Assembly (NCBI GenBank): GCA_021738245.1
Contig: JAIPCJ010000011.1
Span: 1-47,196, forward strand
Origin: Methylotenera sp.
GTDB taxonomy: Bacteria > Pseudomonadota > Gammaproteobacteria > Burkholderiales > Burkholderiaceae_C
Direction of reading: 5' to 3'
Length of the DNA stretch: 47,196 bases
In this document: positions 14,629-21,616 of the stretch, one piece after another
Numbering within the stretch: position 1 is the stretch's first letter
How the letters are laid out: each line of letters opens with the position of its first letter
Program-made: the position numbers and the translations under genes
The notes under the pieces: generated by a model
What the model was told of the DNA's origin: nothing
The model's input: only the letters and a program-made list of their open reading frames with translations
The model's database searches: none

Positions 14629-15672
14629 ATGAAAAAAGCTCTGATTGCCCTGGCCGTTCTTGGCCTGACCGGCGGCGCTGCCGTCGCGCAATCGTCCGTC
14701 ACCCTCTTCGGCGTCATCGACGCCGACGTGAAGTACGTCAAGACCGGCGGCCTCGCGGTGAAGAAGCTGGATTCCAGCGGCCTGAACACCAGCCGCTTCG
14801 GCGTGCGCGGCACCGAAGACCTCGGTGGCGGCCTGAAGGCTGGTTTCTGGCTCGAGTCCGAGATCAATACCGACACCGGCGTGGCCGGTGCTGCCAGCGG
14901 CGGCGCTTTCTGGGCCCGTCGTGCCACGGTCAGCCTGACCGGTGATTTCGGTGAAGTGCGCCTGGGTCGCAACAAGACCGTCTCGCGCCTGCACCTCGAA
15001 GACTTCGATCCGACGGCCTTCACGGGTCTGGGCAGCGTCAGCGCCGTCTACAGCAACCTGGGCAGCGGCAACGGCACGTCCTACGGCCGCGCCGACAATC
15101 TGGTGTCCTACTCGCTGCCGGCCAACCTGGGCGGCTTCTACGGCGGCGCCGACGTGTCCGCTGGCGAAGGCACGGGTACCAACAAGGGCCAATCGGTTCG
15201 CCTGGGCTACAAGGCCGGTCCGCTGCACGTGTCGGGCGCTTACGCCAGCACGTCCAACGCCGCTGACACCAGCAAGTTCAAGCTGACCTCCATCGGTGGC
15301 GCTTACGACTTCGGCATCTTCCGCCCGTCGCTGTCCTACACCGAGACCAAGTTCCAGTCGCGCAAGCAGCAAATCGTGACGGCCTCCGTCACCGCTCCGC
15401 TGGGTCAGGGCCAACTGTGGGCCGCCTACACGGACGCCAAGGCCAACGCCGCTGCTGAGACCACCGTGACCGGCTACACCGCCATCGGCGATGCCAAGCT
15501 GTTCGCCGCTGGCTACATCTACAACCTGTCCAAGCGCACCGCGCTGTACACCACGTTCTCGCAACTGAAGAACAGCGGTGCAGCTCGCTTCGCCGTCGCA
15601 GGCGCTCCGGCCGCCACGGCCAACGGCCTGAAGTCGACCGGTTACGACGTCGGCATCCGCCACAGCTTCTGA
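14629..15672 (+). CDS. General porin 1 (Gram-negative 16-strand type)
   Basis: A trimeric outer-membrane diffusion porin of the Burkholderiales Omp32/OpcP type. The 347-residue precursor has a clear signal peptide (MKKALIALAVLGLTGGAAVA, then QSSVTLFGVIDADV). The mature protein shows alternating beta-strand patterning, the family marker SRFGVRGTEDLGGGLKAGFW (about 51-70) and a C-terminal GYDVGIRHSF ending in Phe, the BAM recognition signal. AGGAG lies 6 bp before the ATG. A strong terminator follows, so it is monocistronic. Pore selectivity cannot be told from sequence alone. It is the first of two adjacent porin genes. Confidence 0.95.
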   Translation: MKKALIALAVLGLTGGAAVAQSSVTLFGVIDADVKYVKTGGLAVKKLDSSGLNTSRFGVRGTEDLGGGLKAGFWLESEINTDTGVAGAASGGAFWARRATVSLTGDFGEVRLGRNKTVSRLHLEDFDPTAFTGLGSVSAVYSNLGSGNGTSYGRADNLVSYSLPANLGGFYGGADVSAGEGTGTNKGQSVRLGYKAGPLHVSGAYASTSNAADTSKFKLTSIGGAYDFGIFRPSLSYTETKFQSRKQQIVTASVTAPLGQGQLWAAYTDAKANAAAETTVTGYTAIGDAKLFAAGYIYNLSKRTALYTTFSQLKNSGAARFAVAGAPAATANGLKSTGYDVGIRHSF

Positions 15673-15677
15673 TGAAT

Positions 15678-15696
15678 CGCGGCGCTTGGCGCCGCG
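15678..15696 (+). other. GC-rich hairpin before the porin 1 terminator
   Basis: An 8-bp perfect stem CGCGGCGC/GCGCCGCG with a TTG loop lies 5 bp after the porin 1 stop, just ahead of the terminator. It may protect the 3' end of an abundant mRNA from exonucleases. Confidence 0.55.
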
Positions 15697-15706
15697 CGCA
15701 TCAGTC

Positions 15707-15735
15707 AAAGCCGCCTTCGGGCGGCTTTTCTTTTT
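15707..15735 (+). terminator. Rho-independent terminator of porin 1
   Basis: A 9-bp stem AAAGCCGCC/GGCGGCTTT with a TTCG tetraloop is followed by a T-rich tail (TCTTTTT). It separates porin 1 from porin 2. Confidence 0.92.
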
Positions 15736-15798
15736 GTCCCGCACGAGACAGGGGAAGCGATGTGGACATTGCACAACAGGCTTGCCGTTTGAAGGCGG

Positions 15799-15819
15799 CG
15801 CTTGGTTGAGAATCAAGCG
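15799..15819. promoter_or_regulatory. Inverted repeat upstream of porin 2
   Basis: CGCTTG and CAAGCG are separated by 9 bp and end 30 bp before the porin 2 ATG. It could be an operator or an mRNA leader hairpin. No well-spaced promoter could be chosen in this gap. Confidence 0.3.
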
Positions 15820-15849
15820 GTTCACAATTATTCGCAGGAGACAACCTTG

Positions 15850-17019
15850 ATGAAAAAAGCGACCTTCGCCCTCGCCGTCCTCGCCGCCAGCACCACTGCT
15901 GCCTGGGCGCAGTCCAGTGTCACCCTGTACGGCATCGTTGACGTCGGCGTGCGCTACACCAGCAACGCCAATGCTGGCACCGGCACCAAGACCGTCGTGC
16001 CGGGCGGCATGTCGCAGAGCCGTCTGGGTGTGAACGTCACCGAAGACATGGGCGGCGGCCTGAAGGCTCTGGCCAACCTGGAGCACCGTCTGCAGTCCGA
16101 CACAGGGGCCGCTAGCAGCGCCACTGACTTCTGGCGCCAGGCCTGGGTGGGCCTGCAGTCCAGCGAGTTCGGCCAAATTCGCCTGGGTCGCCAGTACAAC
16201 ATCCTGTTCGACCTGTACACGTCCACGTTCGCCTCCTTCCGCTACTCGCCCTACATCGAGGCCTACAAGCCCGAGATCGGCATGTCGATGACCGCGCGTC
16301 AGGACAACATGGTCAAGTACCTGGTCCAGCTCGGCAATGTGTACGGCGAAGTCCAGGTCAGCGCTGGCGAAGGTCAGTCTGGCGCGGCAGCGGCGCTGCC
16401 GAACAAGACGATCGGCGGCCTGATTCGCTACAACGACGGCAAGTGGGGTGCCGGTGGCGCCTACCTGCAGGCGACCGAGCAGACCGGCAAGAAGATCAAG
16501 GCGACGGTCCTGGGGGCTTCGTACACCGACGGGCCGCTGTACGTGCACGCCTCCTGGGGTGAGAACAAGTTCGAGTCCATCAGCAATCTGCTGACCTCGC
16601 CGGCAGTCGTGGCCGATGCCACCAGTGCTTTCCGTGTCGCTGTGACGACCCGCGGCGCCTACACCAGCGGCCTGCTGGGCGCGAGCATCTTCAACAACAA
16701 CTCGGCTGACATCAAGACCCGCACGATGTACATGCTGGGTGCAACCTACCAGCTCACGCCGCAACTCAATGTCGGTGCCAACGCCTGGCTGACCAAGCAG
16801 ACGCATTACGGTCTGGCCATCGCGCCGCTGGGTCTGAACGCGAGCGCCAGCACCACTTCCAAGGCGGACTTCTTCGCCGTGGTGCTCGACTACGCCTTCT
16901 CCAAGCGCACGGATGCCTACCTGGAGTTCGATTACACCAAGACTGACGGAGCCGTGACCTTCCTCAATTCGGCTACCAAGCGCGGGGGCGCCATGCTGGG
17001 TCTGCGTCATCGCTTCTGA
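15850..17019 (+). CDS. General porin 2 (Gram-negative 16-strand type)
   Basis: A second Omp32-type porin, 389 residues. Its signal peptide is MKKATFALAVLAASTTAAWA, cleaved before QSSVTLYGIVDVGVRY. The mature part keeps the SRLGVNVTEDMGGGLKALANLE motif region and IRLGRQYN, and ends AMLGLRHRF with terminal Phe. AGGAG precedes the ATG by about 9 bp; codons upstream to 15802 are open but precede the ribosome site and signal peptide, so were excluded. It shares the N-terminal signature of porin 1 but is 42 residues longer and differs in the loops, so the pair is an old rather than a recent duplication. Confidence 0.95.
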   Translation: MKKATFALAVLAASTTAAWAQSSVTLYGIVDVGVRYTSNANAGTGTKTVVPGGMSQSRLGVNVTEDMGGGLKALANLEHRLQSDTGAASSATDFWRQAWVGLQSSEFGQIRLGRQYNILFDLYTSTFASFRYSPYIEAYKPEIGMSMTARQDNMVKYLVQLGNVYGEVQVSAGEGQSGAAAALPNKTIGGLIRYNDGKWGAGGAYLQATEQTGKKIKATVLGASYTDGPLYVHASWGENKFESISNLLTSPAVVADATSAFRVAVTTRGAYTSGLLGASIFNNNSADIKTRTMYMLGATYQLTPQLNVGANAWLTKQTHYGLAIAPLGLNASASTTSKADFFAVVLDYAFSKRTDAYLEFDYTKTDGAVTFLNSATKRGGAMLGLRHRF

Positions 17020-17053
17020 TGATGGCTGCGGGGCTTGCTCCGCATCTCAGCTG

Positions 17054-17084
17054 AACGGGCCGCGATTGCGGCCCGTTTTTCTTT
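17054..17084 (+). terminator. Rho-independent terminator of porin 2
   Basis: A 10-bp stem AACGGGCCGC/GCGGCCCGTT with a GATT loop is followed by TTTCTTT. It isolates the porins from the ABC transporter operon. Confidence 0.92.
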
Positions 17085-17203
17085 ATGCGGCCAGCTCATG
17101 TTGCACCGCAGCGCTAGGGGCTTTCCCGGGAGGCCCACGCGGCCAGGCTTCGCCATGATCGCGCCTTCGCGCGGCGCACTGACGCGCCCGCTACCAAGAG
17201 TCC

Positions 17204-18181
17204 ATGCTCGTCTTCATTCTTCGTCGCCTGGTGCAGGCCCTGGTCGTCATGTTGTCGGTGGCTTGCATCGCCTTCATGCTCTTTCAATATGTCGGCGACC
17301 CGGTCACCAACCTGCTGGGGCAGGACGCCACCGAGGAGCAGCGCGTCGCGCTTCGCAAGGAGTTGGGCCTGGACCAGCCGTTCCCGGTTCAGTTTGCGCG
17401 CTTCGCGGTGAATGCGGCCCAGGGCGAGTTCGGCATCAGCCTGCGGCAGGGCCGAAAGGTGTCGGCGCTGATCGGTGAGCGCTTCCCGGCGACGCTGGAA
17501 CTCGCCTTGGTCGCTGGCCTGATCGCGCTGGGCCTGGGGATCCCGCTCGGTGTGTACGCGGCCTTGCGCCGAGGCAAGGCCAGCGCCCAGCTGCTGATGA
17601 CCGGCACGCTATTCGGCGTGAGCTTGCCCAACTTCGTCATCGGCATCGTGCTGATCTGGGTGTTTGCCGTCGAGCTCAAGTGGCTGCCCAGCTTCGGCCG
17701 AGGCGAGGTCGTGGCGCTCGGCACCTGGACGTCGGGTCTCATGACGCGCGATGGCTTGTTGCATCTCATCCTGCCGGCGTTCACGCTGTCGGCGTTTCAG
17801 CTGACGCTGATCATGCGATTGGTGCGCGCCGAGATGCTCGAAGTGCTGCGCACCGACTACATCCGCTTCGCCCGGGCGCGCGGCCTCACCAATCGCAGCG
17901 TCTACTTTGGCCATGCGCTGAAGAACACGCTGGTGCCGGTGATCACGATCACGGGCCTGCAGCTCGGGTCGTTGATCGCATTCGCGATCATCACCGAGCA
18001 GGTCTTCCAGTGGCCGGGCATGGGCCTGCTGTTCATTCAGGCCGTGCAGTTCGCCGACATCCCCGTGATGGCGGCCTACCTGTGCCTGATTTCCCTGATC
18101 TTCGTCGTCATCAACCTCGGCGTGGATCTGCTCTATTTCGCTGTCGACCCGCGCCTGCGTGTCGAAGGCAAGGCGCACTGA
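17204..18181 (+). CDS. Dipeptide/oligopeptide-type ABC transporter permease (DppB-like)
   Basis: An inner-membrane permease of the DppB/OppB/GsiC family, 325 residues. It begins with the typical first helix and RRLVQALVVMLSV, has the periplasmic segment LRKELGLDQPFPVQFARF, and six predicted helices. The EAA loop that docks to the ATPase is at YIRFARARGLTNRSVYF (about 221-237), and the protein ends LYFAVDPRLR, the family C-terminus. It is first in a four-gene operon with permease C and two ATPases; a 2-bp gap separates it from the next gene. No periplasmic binding-protein gene is adjacent, so the substrate (peptide, glutathione, nickel or other) cannot be assigned. Confidence 0.93.
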   Translation: MLVFILRRLVQALVVMLSVACIAFMLFQYVGDPVTNLLGQDATEEQRVALRKELGLDQPFPVQFARFAVNAAQGEFGISLRQGRKVSALIGERFPATLELALVAGLIALGLGIPLGVYAALRRGKASAQLLMTGTLFGVSLPNFVIGIVLIWVFAVELKWLPSFGRGEVVALGTWTSGLMTRDGLLHLILPAFTLSAFQLTLIMRLVRAEMLEVLRTDYIRFARARGLTNRSVYFGHALKNTLVPVITITGLQLGSLIAFAIITEQVFQWPGMGLLFIQAVQFADIPVMAAYLCLISLIFVVINLGVDLLYFAVDPRLRVEGKAH

Positions 18182-18183
18182 AG

Positions 18184-19128
18184 ATGGCTGTCGACGCCAA
18201 CCCCAATCCCACTGCCGCGCCGTCGGCCGTCAAGGCTTTCTTTGACGGCGATGTCTGGCATTCCTTCCGCAGTTCGCCGGTGGCCATGCTGGCGGCCGTG
18301 ATCGCGCTGGTCTGCTTCGTTTGCGCGCTCTTCGCCGAGTTCGTGGCACCCCACAACCCGTTCGACCTCGCCACGCTCGAGCTGCTGGACTCCCTCAAGC
18401 CGCCGTCCTGGGTCGATGGCGGTGACGCCAAGTACTGGCTCGGCACCGACGGCCAGGGGCGCGACATCCTGTCGGCACTCATGTACGGCGCGCGCATCTC
18501 CTTGCTGGTGGGTGTGGCCTCGGTGCTGCTGTCCATCCTGATCGGCGTGAGCCTGGGGCTGTTGGCCGGCTTTGTGGGTGGCCGTGTGGATGCCCTCATC
18601 ATGCGGGTCTGCGACGTGATGCTGTCCTTCCCGTCCATCCTGGTGGCGCTGATGATCAGCGGCGTAGGCCGCAGCCTCTTCCCGCATGCACCTGACGCGC
18701 TAGCGTTTGTGGTGCTGGTGCTGGCGATTGCGCTCACCGGCTGGGTGCAGTACGCGCGCACCGTGCGGGGCTCCACGCTGGTCGAGCGCAACAAGGAGTA
18801 CGTGCAGGCGGCGCGGGTCATCGGCGTGAGCGGCTTGCGCATCATGCGCCGGCACGTGCTGCCCAATGTGCTCGGGCCGGTGCTGGTGCTGGCCACCATC
18901 CAGATCGCGTCGGCCATCATCACCGAGGCGACGCTGTCCTTCCTCGGTGTCGGCGTGCCGGCCACGAGCCCGTCGCTCGGCACTCTGATCCGCAACGGCA
19001 ACGACTACCTGTTCTCGGGCGAGTGGTGGATCACCGCCTGGCCCAGCCTGACGCTCATCCTGATCACGCTCAGCGTGAACCTGCTGGGCGACTGGCTGCG
19101 TGACGCCCTCAACCCCCGACTCCGATGA
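18184..19128 (+). CDS. Dipeptide/oligopeptide-type ABC transporter permease (DppC-like)
   Basis: The second permease subunit, 314 residues, of the DppC/OppC/GsiD family. The N-terminal OppC_N segment (WHSFRSSPVAMLAAVIALV) precedes a periplasmic loop with HWLGTDGQGRD-like sequence (YWLGTDGQGRDILSALMYG), a family hallmark. The EAA motif is YVQAARVIGVSGLRIM (about 206-221). The C-terminus [15 protein letters not shown] is canonical. It starts 2 bp after the first permease stop and overlaps the first ATPase gene by 4 bp (ATGA). Confidence 0.93.
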   Translation: MAVDANPNPTAAPSAVKAFFDGDVWHSFRSSPVAMLAAVIALVCFVCALFAEFVAPHNPFDLATLELLDSLKPPSWVDGGDAKYWLGTDGQGRDILSALMYGARISLLVGVASVLLSILIGVSLGLLAGFVGGRVDALIMRVCDVMLSFPSILVALMISGVGRSLFPHAPDALAFVVLVLAIALTGWVQYARTVRGSTLVERNKEYVQAARVIGVSGLRIMRRHVLPNVLGPVLVLATIQIASAIITEATLSFLGVGVPATSPSLGTLIRNGNDYLFSGEWWITAWPSLTLILITLSVNLLGDWLRDALNPRLR

Positions 19129-20105
19129 CGGCACCGCTCCTGGAAGTCAACCACCTGCGGGTGGAGTTCCCCACGCGGCGCGGCACCTTGCTGGCGCTGG
19201 ACGACATTTCCTTCTCGATCGCACCGGGCGAGATCCTCGGCGTGGTCGGCGAATCGGGGGCCGGCAAGTCGTTGACCGGCGCGGCCATCATCGGCTTGCT
19301 CGATCCGCCGGGGCGCATCGCCGCAGGCGAGATCAAGCTCGCCGGCCGCCGCATCGACAACCTGCCTTACGAGGACATGCGGCGCATTCGCGGCCGTGAA
19401 ATCGGCGCGGTCTTCCAGGATCCGCTCACGTCACTGAACCCGCTCTACACCGTGGGGCGGCAATTGGTCGAGACGATCACCACCCACCTTGACCTGACCG
19501 CCGCCCAGGCGCGTGCCCGTGCGGTGGAGCTGCTCGCGGCAACCGGCATCCCGGCGCCTGAAGCGCGGGTCGATCACTATCCGCACCAGTTCTCTGGCGG
19601 CATGCGCCAGCGCGTGGTGATTGCGCTGGCCTTGGCCGCCAATCCCAAGCTCATCGTCGCGGACGAGCCGACCACGGCGCTGGACGCGTCCATCCAGGCG
19701 CAGATCATCGCGTTGCTGAAGAAGGTCTGCCGGGAGCAGGGCGCCGCCGTCATGCTGGTCACGCACGACATGGGCGTCATTGCCGAGACCTGCGACCGTG
19801 TGGCGGTGATGTATGCCGGCCGCGTGGCGGAGATCGGTCCGGTGGCCGACGTCATTCACCGTCCGTCCCACCCCTACACCGTCGGTCTGATGGGCTCCAT
19901 CCCGGCGATGGACGAGGACCGCGAGCGGCTGTTGCAGATCGATGGCGCCATGCCTCGGCTCACTGCCATCCCGCCTGGATGCGCCTTCAACCCGCGCTGC
20001 CCGCGCGTGGCCGACCGCTGCCGTCGTGAGCGGCCGGAACTCGCCCCGGCGGGTGCCACCCAGGCTGCCTGCTGGCTGCCGGTCACCGCGGAGGCTGTGC
20101 GATGA
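19125..20105 (+). CDS. Dipeptide-type ABC transporter ATPase (DppD-like)
   Basis: A cytoplasmic ATPase of the importer, 326 residues. Walker A is GESGAGKS (42-49), the signature is [15 protein letters not shown], and Walker B is [13 protein letters not shown]. The C-terminal oligopeptide/dipeptide domain includes [20 protein letters not shown], whose cysteine cluster in this family can bind an Fe-S centre. It overlaps both neighbours by 4 bp, so the four genes are translationally coupled. Confidence 0.94.
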   Translation: MTAPLLEVNHLRVEFPTRRGTLLALDDISFSIAPGEILGVVGESGAGKSLTGAAIIGLLDPPGRIAAGEIKLAGRRIDNLPYEDMRRIRGREIGAVFQDPLTSLNPLYTVGRQLVETITTHLDLTAAQARARAVELLAATGIPAPEARVDHYPHQFSGGMRQRVVIALALAANPKLIVADEPTTALDASIQAQIIALLKKVCREQGAAVMLVTHDMGVIAETCDRVAVMYAGRVAEIGPVADVIHRPSHPYTVGLMGSIPAMDEDRERLLQIDGAMPRLTAIPPGCAFNPRCPRVADRCRRERPELAPAGATQAACWLPVTAEAVR

Positions 20106-21100
20106 GCGCCCCCCTCGTCGAGGTCCACGACCTCGCCAAGATCTTCGATGTGTCGCCGCCGTGGTTGAACCGTGTCGTCGAGCGCAAGCCCAAGGCCATC
20201 GTGCATGCGGTCGATGGGGTGTCGTTCAGCATCCAGCGCGGGCGCACGCTGGCGCTGGTGGGGGAAAGCGGCTGCGGCAAGAGCACGGTCGCGCGCCTGC
20301 TGGTGGGCCTGTACGGCGCGACGCGCGGGGTCGTCCACTTTGACGGCGAAGACATCGCCAAGACGCTTGCCGGCGCCAACGCGCTGAAGCTGCGTCGGCG
20401 CATGCAGATGATCTTCCAGGACCCGTACGCCTCGCTGAACCCGCGCTGGAAGGTCATGGACATCGTGGCCGAGCCGCTGCGCGAGCATGCGCTCGTTCAG
20501 TCAGACGCCGAGGCGCGAGCGCGTGTCGGCGAGTTGCTGGCGTCCGTGGGCCTCAACCCTGCAGATGCCGAGAAGTTTCCGCACCAGTTCTCCGGCGGGC
20601 AGCGGCAGCGCATCTCGATTGCGCGGGCGCTGGCCACGCAGCCGGAGTTCCTGGTTTGCGATGAGCCGACCTCGGCGCTGGACGTGTCCGTGCAGGCGCA
20701 GGTGCTCAACATCATGAAGGACCTGCAGCGCGAGCGCGGTCTGACTTATCTCTTCATCTCGCACAACCTGGCCGTGGTGCGCCATGTGGCTGACGAGGTC
20801 GGTGTGATGTACCTGGGACGGTTGGTCGAGGTGGCAGACAAGGCCTCGCTGTTCGGCAGCCCACGCCATCCCTACACGCGCATGCTGCTGGATGCGATTC
20901 CCGACATCCACATGACGGGTCGGGCCCGCACGCCGGTGCAGGGTGAGGTGCCCAACCCGTTGAATCCGCCGAGCGGCTGCAGCTTCCACCCGCGTTGCCC
21001 GCTGGCCAACGAGCGCTGCAAGACCGAGCGGCCGGCGCTGCTGGAGATCAAGGGCGTGCGCGTGGCCTGCCACGCGGTGCAAGAGGGCAGGGTGGCCTGA
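20102..21100 (+). CDS. Dipeptide-type ABC transporter ATPase (DppF-like)
   Basis: The second ATPase subunit, 332 residues. Walker A is GESGCGKS (54-61), the signature is [16 protein letters not shown], Walker B is [12 protein letters not shown], and the C-terminal domain has [20 protein letters not shown]. The N-terminal segment [20 protein letters not shown] before HAVDGVSF is the DppF/OppF-type insert. It is the last gene of the operon. Its stop abuts that of the convergent lptM gene, forming TGATCA, and no terminator is seen between them. Confidence 0.94.
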   Translation: MSAPLVEVHDLAKIFDVSPPWLNRVVERKPKAIVHAVDGVSFSIQRGRTLALVGESGCGKSTVARLLVGLYGATRGVVHFDGEDIAKTLAGANALKLRRRMQMIFQDPYASLNPRWKVMDIVAEPLREHALVQSDAEARARVGELLASVGLNPADAEKFPHQFSGGQRQRISIARALATQPEFLVCDEPTSALDVSVQAQVLNIMKDLQRERGLTYLFISHNLAVVRHVADEVGVMYLGRLVEVADKASLFGSPRHPYTRMLLDAIPDIHMTGRARTPVQGEVPNPLNPPSGCSFHPRCPLANERCKTERPALLEIKGVRVACHAVQEGRVA

Positions 21101-21253
21101 TCAGCGCGCCGGTGCAGAGGCTGCGGGGGCCGACGCCGGCGCCGCAGGCTTGGGCAGGTACAGCGGCCCCTTCTGCCCACAACCCGCAAGCGCGGTAAGG
21201 GTGATGGCCAGGGCGACAAGGCGGCCCCCTACACTGACGAGAGTCTTGTTCAT
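21101..21253 (-). CDS. lptM: LPS-assembly lipoprotein LptM (YifL-type), 50 residues
   Basis: A tiny outer-membrane lipoprotein gene below usual ORF size limits. The product starts [20 protein letters not shown] and has a lipobox LAGC with Cys25, directly followed by [11 protein letters not shown], the invariant core of the LptM/YifL family. The tail is Ala/Pro-rich. In E. coli LptM helps LptD mature its disulfides in the BAM/LptDE pathway; that role is transferred by family. It is divergent from cyaY with only 11 bp between starts, an arrangement conserved in Proteobacteria. The usual downstream lysA is absent; the convergent ABC operon is there instead. Confidence 0.9.
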   Translation of the reverse strand: MNKTLVSVGGRLVALAITLTALAGCGQKGPLYLPKPAAPASAPAASAPAR

Positions 21254-21264
21254 TCGCGCAGTTT

Positions 21265-21597
21265 ATGTCCCTGTCCGACGCTGATTACCACGCCAAAGCC
21301 CACGCCCTGCTGGCCCGCATCGAGGCGCAGATCGATGCCTGGCTGGAGGAGGATGTCGTGGACATCGACACCCATCGCACCGGCGGCCTGCTGGAGCTGA
21401 CGATGCCGGGCGGCAGCAAGATCGTGCTCAACACGCAGCCACCGCTGCAGGAAATCTGGCTGGCCGCCCGGTCAGGCGGCTACCACTTCAAGTGGAACGG
21501 TGCGCAGTGGGTCGACCGGGAGGGCCACGAGCTGCTGGCCCGCCTGTCGGGTAGCGTGAGCGAGCAGGCCGGTCAGGCCCTGAGCTTCGGCGCCTGA
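21265..21597 (+). CDS. cyaY: Iron-sulfur cluster assembly protein CyaY (bacterial frataxin)
   Basis: Bacterial frataxin modulates iron delivery and cysteine desulfurase activity in Fe-S assembly. The 110-residue length is typical. The acidic N-terminal helix that binds iron is present (DADYHAKAHALLARIEAQID, then WLEEDVVDID), followed by the beta-sheet with GGLLELTMPGGSKIVLNTQPPLQEIWLA and the conserved GGYHFKW. The gene is divergent from lptM and convergent with mrcA, with 19 bp between stops and no obvious terminator. Confidence 0.95.
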   Translation: MSLSDADYHAKAHALLARIEAQIDAWLEEDVVDIDTHRTGGLLELTMPGGSKIVLNTQPPLQEIWLAARSGGYHFKWNGAQWVDREGHELLARLSGSVSEQAGQALSFGA

Positions 21598-21616
21598 GCC
21601 CGGCAAGCCGACGGCG

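Noticed and set aside
15775-15849. Promoter for porin 2 such as TTGGTT-18-AATTAT
   Set aside because: Its start site would fall on or just before the ribosome site at 15837, leaving too short a leader; no better pair was found.
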